Assembly: GCF_041397485.1 (NCBI RefSeq)
Contig: NZ_JAWKWO010000006.1
Coordinates: forward strand, 271,858 to 335,857
Length of the DNA: 64,000 bases
Source of the DNA: Zhengella sp020637775
GTDB lineage: Bacteria; Pseudomonadota; Alphaproteobacteria; Rhizobiales; Rhizobiaceae
Direction: 5' to 3'
The translations under genes were made by a program, and so were the position numbers. The notes under the pieces are model-generated. The model was not told the DNA's origin. It saw only the letters and a list, made by a program, of their open reading frames with translations, and made no database searches. Shown here one piece after another: positions 54,189 through 61,460 of the stretch. Position 1 is the stretch's first letter. Every line of letters starts with the position of its first letter.

Positions 54189-55247
54189 CTACACTTTGAT
54201 GGGAGGAAGTTTTGCCAGCACCGATGTGGGAAGCGTGGTCCCGACGGTCAAGCCGCGGATACGCTGCCAGCCGGCGCCGAACATGATCACCAGCGCGCCG
54301 ATCATCAGCAGGATGAGCGCGAAGGGCGGGATGCCCGTGGCGTTGGCCGTCCGGTCGAACAGGTAATAGACGCCGAGCGACCCGAAATAGGCAAAGGTCG
54401 GCACCAGCAGCGAGCGCCGGTCGATGGCCAGCGCGACATAGACGAAACCGGCGATGAGCAGGGCAAGCGAGATGGCCGCGCCCATGCCCGGTTCGATGTC
54501 GCCCACGGCAGTCGCCTGGCCGGTTGCCAGGATGAAGAGCGGATGCACCAGCATGGGCGCGGAGACGACATGCAGCCAGAAGGCGCAATCGGACCAGATC
54601 GTGCGCCGCTCCCGGTCGTGCAGGTCGAGCGCCACGGCGACGAGAAAGACGGCGATGCCGCAGGCAAGCGGCATCAGCAGCGCCCGTTCCATCACCAGCG
54701 GAAGCTGTTCGGCAGCCGGCAGCGCCACCTGACCGCTGGTCACACCGTCATAAAGGACCAGCGCGGACCAGAGAAAGGCCAGCGCGGTTGCGGCCAATGC
54801 GAAGACCGCAGCCATGATGGGAACGCGAAACCGCCAGAAATAGAGCGCCGCCGCCGCAGCGACACCGCCCGCGGCGAGACTGCCGAGCCATCCGGCCCTG
54901 GCCCGCAGCGCGAACAGGGCCAGCATGCTGTTCTCGCCCGCTTCTAGCCCCGCCTGCGACATGGCATGTTCGCCGAGGATGACGGCTATGGCGGCGACGA
55001 AACCGAGGCCCAGCACGGTGCTGGCCAGCCGCATCCTTTTCTGCCGCGTCACGAATTCCGCCACGCCCCAGACCAGCAGTGCCGTGATCGCCGCGCCGGC
55101 GACGGGGCCAAGCCCCGGCATGGCCTGCATGGAGAAAAGCAGGCCGGCAAACAGCATGCCGATACCAACCGTGACGAACAGGTCGTTTCCGCCGCCGATC
55201 AGGCGCAGGTTCTCGTCACCGGCAAGGTCGGGGGGAAGCGGCGGCAT
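54189..55247 (-). CDS. DUF2157/DUF4401-like multi-spanning membrane protein
   Basis: A protein of at least 352 residues with about ten hydrophobic helices. Only a few soluble residues precede the first helix with the ATG at 55247. The same frame upstream reads ISHETLERAVERGILTASQRDAVLALD, which looks like the helical cap that starts many DUF2157 proteins, and AGAGGA lies 8 nt before a CTG at 55334. The real start may therefore be a non-ATG codon (CTG at 55334 or ATT at 55331). The function is unknown. It sits between hslV and hslU. Confidence 0.72.
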   Translation of the reverse strand: MPPLPPDLAGDENLRLIGGGNDLFVTVGIGMLFAGLLFSMQAMPGLGPVAGAAITALLVWGVAEFVTRQKRMRLASTVLGLGFVAAIAVILGEHAMSQAGLEAGENSMLALFALRARAGWLGSLAAGGVAAAAALYFWRFRVPIMAAVFALAATALAFLWSALVLYDGVTSGQVALPAAEQLPLVMERALLMPLACGIAVFLVAVALDLHDRERRTIWSDCAFWLHVVSAPMLVHPLFILATGQATAVGDIEPGMGAAISLALLIAGFVYVALAIDRRSLLVPTFAYFGSLGVYYLFDRTANATGIPPFALILLMIGALVIMFGAGWQRIRGLTVGTTLPTSVLAKLPPIKV

Positions 55248-55384
55248 GGTGTCCAGCGCCAGAACCGCATCCCGTTGCGACGCCGTCAGGATGCCGCGTT
55301 CGACCGCGCGTTCGAGGGTCTCGTGGGAAATCAGGACCGTATTCCTCTTGTCTTGCCGGCGGGAGGCCGGCGCGGCCAGCAGGG

Positions 55385-55945
55385 TTACCGGGCCGGGCCG
55401 GCGTCGAGCGTTTCAACCACGACGTTGTGATTGGTGTAGACGCAGATATCGGCGGCAATCTGCATCGCCTTGCGTGCGATCACCTCCGGGTCCTCCTCCA
55501 CGTCATAAAGGGCCCGTGCCGCGGCCAGCGCGTAATTGCCGCCCGATCCGATGGCCATCACGCCCAGTTCCGGCTCCAGCACGTCGCCATTGCCGGTGAC
55601 CGCCAGGCTCACATCCTTGTTGGCCACCAGCATCATGGCTTCCAGTTGGCGCAAATACTTGTCGGTGCGCCAGTCCTTGGCAAGCTCCACGCAGGAGCGC
55701 ATCAACTGGCCGGGATATTGTTCCAGCTTGGCTTCCAGCCGCTCCAGCAGCGTGAACGCATCGGCCGTCGCGCCCGCGAAACCGCAGATGACGTCCTGGT
55801 CCTTGCCGATGCGGCGCACCTTGCGGGCATTGCCCTTCATCACCACCGCCTGTCCCATGGTCACCTGGCCATCGCCGGCGATCACCACCTTGCCGCCCTT
55901 GCGCACGGTGACGATGGTCGTCGCGTGCATGCTGTTATCGCCCAT
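55385..55945 (-). CDS. hslV: HslV peptidase subunit of the HslUV protease
   Basis: A 186-residue proteasome-like threonine peptidase. The mature enzyme should begin at the Thr in HATTIVTVRKGGKVVIAGDGQVTMGQ after a short propeptide (MGDNSMHA). Lys and the Ser/Gly loop are intact, and the C-terminal AIGSGGNYALAAARALYD is the family block. The ATG at 55945 is used; the frame is open upstream through a tandem repeat. It heads hslV-membrane protein-hslU. Confidence 0.96.
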   Translation of the reverse strand: MGDNSMHATTIVTVRKGGKVVIAGDGQVTMGQAVVMKGNARKVRRIGKDQDVICGFAGATADAFTLLERLEAKLEQYPGQLMRSCVELAKDWRTDKYLRQLEAMMLVANKDVSLAVTGNGDVLEPELGVMAIGSGGNYALAAARALYDVEEDPEVIARKAMQIAADICVYTNHNVVVETLDAGPAR

Positions 55946-55988
55946 GGATCGAAACTCCGTTTGCCTGCCGCGCTTCGGCGGCCTGTCC

Positions 55989-56060
55989 TGTCTGGACCGT
56001 GCCTGTCTGGACCGTGCCCGTCTGAACCGTGCCCGTCTGAACCGTGCCCGTCTGAACCGT
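55989..56060. repeat. 15-bp tandem repeat upstream of hslV
   Basis: Almost five tandem copies of a 15-nt unit: two of TGTCTGGACCGTGCC and three of CGTCTGAACCGTGCC (the last ends ...CGTCTA). It lies between the hslV start and the divergent hisB gene. On the minus strand the frame would read as an Arg-rich repeat joined to HslV, but that is not needed for HslV. Confidence 0.8.
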
Positions 56061-56191
56061 CTATGTATGCAACCGGTCAATGAATGCAAACCGGCATCGG
56101 CGTTTGGCGAACGAAGGCGGCCGCCAAGCAACTTTCCAATCCTGCCGCCTGCTGCTAGAAGGCAGGCACGAGTTCAACGGGAAGACCAGAC

Positions 56192-56791
56192 ATGACCGCC
56201 CGCAGCGCCAGCGTTTCGCGCAAGACCAACGAAACCGCGATTGACGTCTCCATTGCCATCGACGGCACGGGCAGGCACGACATCAAGACCGGCGTTGGCT
56301 TTTTCGATCACATGCTGGAGCAGCTTTCCCGCCATTCGTTGATCGACATGACGGTGCGCGCAGACGGTGATCTCCACATCGATGATCATCACACGGTCGA
56401 GGATACGGGAATCGCCCTGGGTCAGGCCCTTGCGCAGGCATTGGGTGAACGGCGCGGCATCACCCGTTACGCCTCTCTCAACCTTGTCATGGACGAAACC
56501 ATGACGACGGCGGGCGTGGATGTGTCGGGCCGGCCTTTCCTTGTCTGGAACGTCGCTTTCTCCGCGCCCAAGATCGGCACATTTGACACGGAGCTTGTTC
56601 GCGAATTCTTTCAGGCGCTGTCGCAGCATGCGGGCATCACGCTGCATGTGAAAAACGAATATGGCGTCAACAATCACCATATCGCTGAAACCTGCTTCAA
56701 GGCCGTGGCGCGGGTACTGCGCACCGCGCTTGAGATCGATCCGCGCCAGTCCAATGCCGTCCCGTCGACCAAGGGATCGCTGAAAGGCTGA
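56192..56791 (+). CDS. hisB: Imidazoleglycerol-phosphate dehydratase
   Basis: A 199-residue monofunctional dehydratase of histidine synthesis. The metal-binding motifs are HDIKTGVGFFDHMLEQLSRH, HIDDHHTVEDTGIALGQAL and NNHHIAETCFKAVARVL. Start and length fit the family. It is the first gene of the hisB-DUF2628-hisH-hisA-hisF-hisE-coaA operon and diverges from hslV. Confidence 0.97.
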   Translation: MTARSASVSRKTNETAIDVSIAIDGTGRHDIKTGVGFFDHMLEQLSRHSLIDMTVRADGDLHIDDHHTVEDTGIALGQALAQALGERRGITRYASLNLVMDETMTTAGVDVSGRPFLVWNVAFSAPKIGTFDTELVREFFQALSQHAGITLHVKNEYGVNNHHIAETCFKAVARVLRTALEIDPRQSNAVPSTKGSLKG

Positions 56792-56795
56792 GCCG

Positions 56796-57269
56796 ATGGC
56801 CTCTTTCGTTGTCATGGAACCGCCGGCGGACAGGGGGGGCGAACAGGCCCGCTTCATCCGCGACAGCTTTGCCTTTTTCGCATTCCTCGCTCCACCGGTC
56901 TGGTTTGCCTGGCACAGGCTCTGGGTCGAGGCGGCCGTTGCACTGGCACTGGTGATGGGTATCGGCGCATTGGGGGATGTTGCGGGCTTTGGCGGTGCCG
57001 CTGCCGCGGTAACCTTTCTTGTCATGCTTTTCGCCGGGTTCGAGGCGCGGGGGCTGCGGATCGCCGGCATGGAAAGGCGCGGCTGGCGTTCGGCAGGCGT
57101 GGTGGAAGCGGCAAGCTGGCGCGATGCGGAATTGCGCTGGTTTCACGGCACGGCCTCGACAGCGCAAGCGGGGAACATGCCGCCGCCCTTGCCGCCCCGA
57201 CCAGCGTCCCGCCGGGCGGCTGCGTCGCCCGAAGGGCTTGGCCTCATCGACTATCCGGGAGCACGCTGA
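56796..57269 (+). CDS. DUF2628 membrane protein
   Basis: A 157-residue protein with two or three hydrophobic helices at about residues 25-85 (LAPPVWFAWHRLWVEAAVALALVMGIGALGDVAG). The early FAFFAFLAPPVWF fits DUF2628. It lies between hisB and hisH and overlaps hisH by 1 nt (TGATG), the standard position in Rhizobiales. The function in the his operon is unknown. Confidence 0.9.
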   Translation: MASFVVMEPPADRGGEQARFIRDSFAFFAFLAPPVWFAWHRLWVEAAVALALVMGIGALGDVAGFGGAAAAVTFLVMLFAGFEARGLRIAGMERRGWRSAGVVEAASWRDAELRWFHGTASTAQAGNMPPPLPPRPASRRAAASPEGLGLIDYPGAR

Positions 57270-57919
57270 TGCGCGTCGCCATCATCGACTACGGCTCGGG
57301 CAATCTGCGCTCGGCCACCAAGGCTTTCGAGCGCGCCGCGCGCGAGGCCGGTATCACCGCCGAGATCGACCTGACCGCCGATGCCGGCCGTGTGCGCACG
57401 GCGGACCGCATCGTGCTGCCGGGTGTCGGCGCCTATGCCGACTGCAAGAAGGGGCTGGACGCCGTGCCGGGCATGCACGCGGCCATTAACGAGGCCGTCG
57501 AGGACAAAGGCCGGCCCTTTCTGGGTATTTGCGTCGGCATGCAGCTCATGTCGTCCCGCGGGCTGGAAAAAATGGTTACCCCGGGTTTCGGATGGATAGA
57601 GGGCGATGTGCGGCTGATGACGCCGTCGGATCCGGAACTCAAGATTCCGCAGATCGGCTGGAACACGATTCACGTGAAACATTCCCATCCGCTTTTCGAC
57701 GGCATCCCGACCGGCGAGCAGGGCCTGCATGCCTATTTCGTTCATTCCTATTTCCTGGATGCCAGGAACCCGGACGATGTGCTGGCCGTCACCGAATATG
57801 GCGGCGATGTGACCGCTGCCGTCGCCCACGGGAACAAGGCTGGCACGCAGTTCCACCCGGAAAAGAGCCAGAAACTGGGCCTCGCCCTTATTGCCAATTT
57901 CCTGAAATGGAAGCCCTGA
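57269..57919 (+). CDS. hisH: Imidazole glycerol phosphate synthase subunit HisH
   Basis: A 216-residue glutaminase subunit that feeds ammonia to HisF. The catalytic Cys is in FLGICVGMQLM, and the His-Glu pair is in GTQFHPEKSQKLG. Both are intact. A parS-like sequence lies inside it (57666-57681). The next genes, hisA and hisF, have unusual start regions. Confidence 0.97.
   Translation: MRVAIIDYGSGNLRSATKAFERAAREAGITAEIDLTADAGRVRTADRIVLPGVGAYADCKKGLDAVPGMHAAINEAVEDKGRPFLGICVGMQLMSSRGLEKMVTPGFGWIEGDVRLMTPSDPELKIPQIGWNTIHVKHSHPLFDGIPTGEQGLHAYFVHSYFLDARNPDDVLAVTEYGGDVTAAVAHGNKAGTQFHPEKSQKLGLALIANFLKWKP
57666..57681. promoter_or_regulatory. parS-like sequence inside hisH
   Basis: CGATTCACGTGAAACA, 14 of 16 positions of the parS consensus. 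It is 14 kb from the probable origin on the side away from parAB; it may be a distant ParB site or chance, since hisH coding also explains the bases. Confidence 0.5.
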
Positions 57920-57935
57920 GAGCGTACAGTATCGC

Positions 57936-58046
57936 ATGTCAGACCTTCTCTTCCCCGCCATTAATCTGAAGGATGGCCCCCCGCGCCGCCCGCAGCGGCC
58001 AGGCCGTGAGGGCGCGCAAATCGGAAAGGGCATTGGCCTTGTCTAG
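57936..58046 (+). CDS. Minigene copying the start of hisA (36 codons)
   Basis: An ATG frame of 36 codons plus stop just after hisH. Its first 14 codons mimic the hisA start: it reads LLFPAINLKDG where HisA reads ILFPAIDLKDG, so the catalytic Asp8-equivalent is Asn. From codon 16 the frame runs into a 49-nt repeat shared with the hisF region, and it ends with TAG at 58044, overlapping the hisA start at 58039. No ribosome site of note is seen. Whether it is translated is unknown; it may be a remnant of duplication. A second, equally built minigene precedes hisF. Confidence 0.45.
   Translation: MSDLLFPAINLKDGPPRRPQRPGREGAQIGKGIGLV
57981..58029. repeat. 49-nt repeat element, copy at hisA
   Basis: Shares with the copy at 58934-58982 the cores CCGCG, CGCCCGCAGCGGC and CGGAAAGG. 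By hand alignment about 41 of 51 columns agree, with four single-base gaps, and all six mismatches are transitions. It starts exactly at codon 16 of the minigene, just after the copied hisA start. Confidence 0.65.
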
Positions 58047-58818
58047 GATTCTCTTCCCCGCCATTGATTTGAAGGATGGCCAATGCGTTCGCCTCAGGCT
58101 GGGCGAGATGGATAGCGCAACGGTCTATAACGACGATCCGGGCGCCCAGGCGAAAGCCTTCGAGGATGCCGGTTTCGAATGGCTCCACGTTGTTGACCTG
58201 AACGGCGCCTTTGCCGGCGAAAGCGTCAATGGCGCCGCTGTGGAGAAGATCCTCGCGGCCACGAGGAACCCGGTACAGCTTGGTGGCGGCATCCGCACGC
58301 TGGCCCATATCGAAGCCTGGCTGGAAAAAGGCCTCGCCCGCGTCATTCTCGGCACGGTGGCCGTGCGCGATCCTGATCTGGTCAAGGAGGCATGCCGCCT
58401 TTTTCCGGGCCGGATTGCCGTGGGCATTGATGCCAAGGGTGGCAAGGTTGCGGTCGAAGGCTGGGCGGAAGCCTCGTCGCTGGGCGTCGTCGAACTGGCC
58501 AGGAAATTTGAAGGCGCCGGGGTTGCCGCCATCATCTACACCGACATCGACCGTGATGGTGTCCTCACCGGCATCAACTGGGAATCGACCATTGACCTGG
58601 CCAATGCCGTGTCCATTCCCGTGATCGCCTCGGGCGGTCTGGCATCCATCGCGGATATCGTGCGCATGACCATGCCGGATGCCGCACGCCTGGAAGGCGC
58701 CATATCCGGCCGCGCCCTGTATGATGGCCGTATCGATCCGGCCGAAGCGCTGGGCGTGCTTCGCGGAACGGTCAAGGTCGAAGCGGCCGCCTTCGAGGAC
58801 CCGGAGGAACGCCAGTGA
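58039..58818 (+). CDS. hisA: Phosphoribosylformimino-AICAR-phosphate isomerase (HisA)
   Basis: A 259-residue TIM barrel that isomerises ProFAR in histidine synthesis. ILFPAIDLKDGQCVRLRLGE holds the N-terminal catalytic Asp; the C-terminal half has AIIYTDIDRDGVLTG with the second catalytic Asp, then IPVIASGGL. The start is taken as TTG at 58039, which lines up with the ATG of the upstream copy 103 nt away. An in-frame ATG at 57973 would add 22 residues from the repeat and is less likely. The upstream minigene's stop (TAG at 58044) overlaps this start, suggesting coupled translation. Confidence 0.93.
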   Translation: MSRILFPAIDLKDGQCVRLRLGEMDSATVYNDDPGAQAKAFEDAGFEWLHVVDLNGAFAGESVNGAAVEKILAATRNPVQLGGGIRTLAHIEAWLEKGLARVILGTVAVRDPDLVKEACRLFPGRIAVGIDAKGGKVAVEGWAEASSLGVVELARKFEGAGVAAIIYTDIDRDGVLTGINWESTIDLANAVSIPVIASGGLASIADIVRMTMPDAARLEGAISGRALYDGRIDPAEALGVLRGTVKVEAAAFEDPEERQ

Positions 58819-58888
58819 AACCTGTTGTGCTCATGCCCGGTTCCGCGCAGGGGGCGATGAGTCGCTCATACAGAAAAGGGCAGATCCC

Positions 58889-58999
58889 ATGCTGAAGGCC
58901 CGCGTTATTCCGTGTCTGAATGTGAAGGATTGGCCGCGCGCCCGCAGCGGCGCAGCCGCAAGGACGTGCAGAACCGGAAAGGCGGCCATCCCATGCTGA
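58889..58999 (+). CDS. Minigene copying the start of hisF (36 codons)
   Basis: An ATG frame of 36 codons plus stop between hisA and hisF. It begins MLKARVIPCLNVKDW, where HisF reads MLKARVIPCLDVKDG, so the catalytic Asp11-equivalent is Asn. Codon 16 begins the 49-nt repeat. It ends with TGA at 58997, overlapping the true hisF ATG at 58993. Length and architecture are identical to the hisA minigene. Expression is unproven. Confidence 0.45.
   Translation: MLKARVIPCLNVKDWPRARSGAAARTCRTGKAAIPC
58934..58982. repeat. 49-nt repeat element, copy at hisF
   Basis: Second copy of the element at 57981-58029, inserted at the same position relative to the copied gene start. It contains CGCCCGCAGCGGC and CGGAAAGG, and GCGGC-GCA-GCCGC can form a small hairpin. 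The reading frame through it differs from the hisA copy, so the similarity is at the DNA level and not in protein. Confidence 0.65.
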
Positions 59000-59775
59000 A
59001 AGCCCGTGTAATTCCTTGTCTGGATGTGAAGGATGGCCGCGTCGTCAAGGGAGTCAACTTCGTCGATCTCATCGATGCGGGTGATCCGGTGGAAGCGGCC
59101 AAGGCCTATGATGCCGCCGGTGCCGATGAACTGACCTTTCTCGACATCACCGCGAGTCACGAGAACCGGGACACGATCTTCGATGTCGTGGCCCGCACGG
59201 CAGAACAATGCTTCATGCCCCTGACAGTGGGCGGCGGCGTGCGTGCGGTGGCCGATATCCGCAAGCTGTTGCTGGCGGGCGCCGACAAGGTCTCGATCAA
59301 TACGGCTGCCGTGAAGAATCCGGATTTCGTCGCCGAGGCGGCGGACAAGTTTGGCGACCAGTGCATTGTCGTGGCGATCGACGCCAAGAAGGTGTCGGCA
59401 GGCGGTGAGCCCGACCGCTGGGAGATCTTCACCCATGGCGGCCGCACGCCGACCGGCATCGACGCGGTGGAATTCGCCCGGCTTGTCGTGGACAGGGGGG
59501 CCGGCGAGATCCTCTTGACCTCGATGGACCGCGACGGCACCAAGGCCGGCTACGATATCGCGCTGACCCGCACCATCGCCGATGCCGTGCATGTTCCGGT
59601 CATCGCTTCCGGTGGCGTCGGCAATCTCGACCATATGGTCGAAGGCATTCGAGACGGCCATGCCACGGCTGTGCTGGCCGCTTCCATCTTTCATTTCGGA
59701 ACCTACACGATCGGCGAGGCCAAGGATTACATGGCCCGCGCCGGCCTGCCCATGCGGCTGGACCCACATGAGTGA
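58993..59775 (+). CDS. hisF: Imidazole glycerol phosphate synthase subunit HisF
   Basis: A 260-residue TIM barrel, the cyclase that with HisH makes IGP and AICAR. KARVIPCLDVKDGRVVKGVNF includes the catalytic Asp11; ILLTSMDRDGTKAGYD includes Asp130; VPVIASGGVGNLDHM follows. The ATG at 58993 matches the family start. The frame is open upstream to a GTG at 58912 inside the minigene. It is the intact copy next to the minigene. Confidence 0.96.
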   Translation: MLKARVIPCLDVKDGRVVKGVNFVDLIDAGDPVEAAKAYDAAGADELTFLDITASHENRDTIFDVVARTAEQCFMPLTVGGGVRAVADIRKLLLAGADKVSINTAAVKNPDFVAEAADKFGDQCIVVAIDAKKVSAGGEPDRWEIFTHGGRTPTGIDAVEFARLVVDRGAGEILLTSMDRDGTKAGYDIALTRTIADAVHVPVIASGGVGNLDHMVEGIRDGHATAVLAASIFHFGTYTIGEAKDYMARAGLPMRLDPHE

Positions 59776-59791
59776 GCGCGAGGAAGAGCCG

Positions 59792-60112
59792 ATGACCAAC
59801 TTCACCCTTGCTGACCTCGAGAAGATCGTTGCCGAGCGCGCCCGCTCCGGCGACGGCAATTCCTGGACTGCGAAGCTGTTTGCCAGGGGCATGCCGAAAG
59901 CGGCGCAGAAAATGGGCGAGGAAGCGGTCGAGTCGGTGATCGCGGCGGTAGCGCAGGATCGCGAAGGTCTGATTTCCGAAAGCGCCGATCTTCTCTATCA
60001 TTGGCTTGTGGTGCTGGCGCTGGCCGGCATTTCACTGGAAGAGGTCATGGCCGAGCTGGAAAGCCGGACAGGCCGCTCCGGGATTGAGGAAAAGGCTGCC
60101 CGCAACGGGTAG
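59792..60112 (+). CDS. hisE: Phosphoribosyl-ATP pyrophosphatase
   Basis: A 106-residue MazG-type enzyme for the second step of histidine synthesis. The helical core KAAQKMGEEAVESVIAAVAQDREGLISESADLLYHWLVVL contains the E-E-x2-E and E-x2-D metal sites. The ATG at 59792 has GAGGAAG just before it; an ATG at 59768 would overlap the hisF end. It is the last his gene here and is followed by coaA. Confidence 0.95.
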   Translation: MTNFTLADLEKIVAERARSGDGNSWTAKLFARGMPKAAQKMGEEAVESVIAAVAQDREGLISESADLLYHWLVVLALAGISLEEVMAELESRTGRSGIEEKAARNG

Positions 60113-60157
60113 CAGGGGCCGGTTGTCGGGCTCACGGGAAGGGGACGGAAACGATCG

Positions 60158-61117
60158 ATGGACCAGCTAAACGCTTCCGAGATCTACTCGCCCTACCGGT
60201 TTTTCACGGCTGAACGCTGGGCGGAGTTCCGCGCCGACACACCGCTGACGCTGACAGCCGATGAGGTTGAACGTCTTCGCTCGATGAACGATCCTGTCGA
60301 CCTGCAGGAGGTTCGCCGCATCTACCTTGCCCTGTCGCGGTTGCTCTCGGCCCATGTCGAGGCCAGCCAGCTCCTGTTCCGCCAGCGCAAGGAATTCCTC
60401 AACGTGGATGATGCGGTGAAGACGCCCTTCATCATCGGCATTGCCGGTTCGGTGGCCGTCGGCAAGTCGACGACGGCGCGCATCCTGAAGGAATTGTTGC
60501 GCCGCTGGCCGTCAAGCCCCAAGGTCGATCTGGTGACGACCGACGGTTTCCTGCTGCCCAATGCAGAACTGCGCCGCCAGAACCTCATGGACCGCAAGGG
60601 ATTCCCGGACAGCTATGACGTTGGCGCCCTGCTGCGCTTCCTGTCCGACATCAAGTCGGGCCGCTCCAATGTCAAGGCGCCGCTCTACTCGCACCTCACC
60701 TACGACGTTCTCGAGGGTGAGGAGCAGATCGTCGACCGGCCGGACATCCTCATTTTCGAGGGGATCAACGTGCTTCAGGTCCGTGACCTTCCGCATGATG
60801 GCAAGGCGGTGCCGTTCGTTTCGGATTTCTTCGACTTCTCGATCTATATCGATGCGGACGAAGACCTGATCCACGCCTGGTATGTCGATCGCTTCATGCG
60901 GTTGCGAAAGACAGCGTTCACCAATCCGCAATCCTTCTTCCACCGCTATTCCCAATTGCCGGCCGAAGCGGCCCGCGCGATCGCTGAAGGGCTGTGGGCC
61001 AATATCAACGCCCGGAACCTGCGCGAGAATATCCTGCCGACAAGGCCGCGCGCCGACCTGATCCTGCGCAAGGGCGCCGACCACCTGATCCGGGAAGTGG
61101 CGCTGCGCAAGCTTTGA
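60158..61117 (+). CDS. coaA: Type I pantothenate kinase
   Basis: A 319-residue P-loop kinase, the first and regulated step of coenzyme A synthesis. IIGIAGSVAVGKSTTARILKELL is the Walker A, and VDLVTTDGFLLPNAEL and RKGFPDSYDVGALLRFLSDIKSG are family blocks. Length matches type I. It follows hisE after 45 nt, a common rhizobial arrangement, and is followed by a terminator. Confidence 0.97.
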   Translation: MDQLNASEIYSPYRFFTAERWAEFRADTPLTLTADEVERLRSMNDPVDLQEVRRIYLALSRLLSAHVEASQLLFRQRKEFLNVDDAVKTPFIIGIAGSVAVGKSTTARILKELLRRWPSSPKVDLVTTDGFLLPNAELRRQNLMDRKGFPDSYDVGALLRFLSDIKSGRSNVKAPLYSHLTYDVLEGEEQIVDRPDILIFEGINVLQVRDLPHDGKAVPFVSDFFDFSIYIDADEDLIHAWYVDRFMRLRKTAFTNPQSFFHRYSQLPAEAARAIAEGLWANINARNLRENILPTRPRADLILRKGADHLIREVALRKL

Positions 61118-61139
61118 CCGGTTCCTGCCCGCCCGGATT

Positions 61140-61166
61140 GCGGGCAAAGAGACTGCCCGCCGTTTT
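61140..61166 (+). terminator. Terminator of the his-coaA operon
   Basis: Stem GCGGGCA/TGCCCGC (7-nt loop) followed by CGTTTTT, starting 23 nt after the coaA stop. The 5' arm can also pair with an earlier TGCCCGC (61126-61132), so two alternative hairpins are possible. Confidence 0.85.
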
Positions 61167-61229
61167 TCCGCATTGATGCGGGCGAAGGCATGGGTTAGAA
61201 GAGCGTGCGTCGCAGGTGATCCCTGCTGT

Positions 61230-61294
<65 letters not shown>

Positions 61295-61306
<12 letters not shown>

Positions 61307-61372
61307 AAATTCTCTTCAAAATCAATTATTTATGAGCGCAATACAATTTGCTAGTTGACCCTTCGGGTGCGC
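61295..61372. repeat. Short direct repeats next to tRNA-Arg (possible att region)
   Basis: TCGGGTGCGC from the tRNA 3' end (61295-61304) recurs at 61363-61372. Just after it ACGGAAGCA occurs twice 11 nt apart (61373-61381 and 61384-61392), like integrase arm-type repeats. No integrase gene is visible in the window. Confidence 0.4.
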
Positions 61373-61460
61373 ACGGAAGCAATACGGAAGCAGAATTTCT
61401 CCAAGACTATGCATGTTGATCCATAATTTCGGTGCTCGTTAGATTGACCGAGATTGCGAA

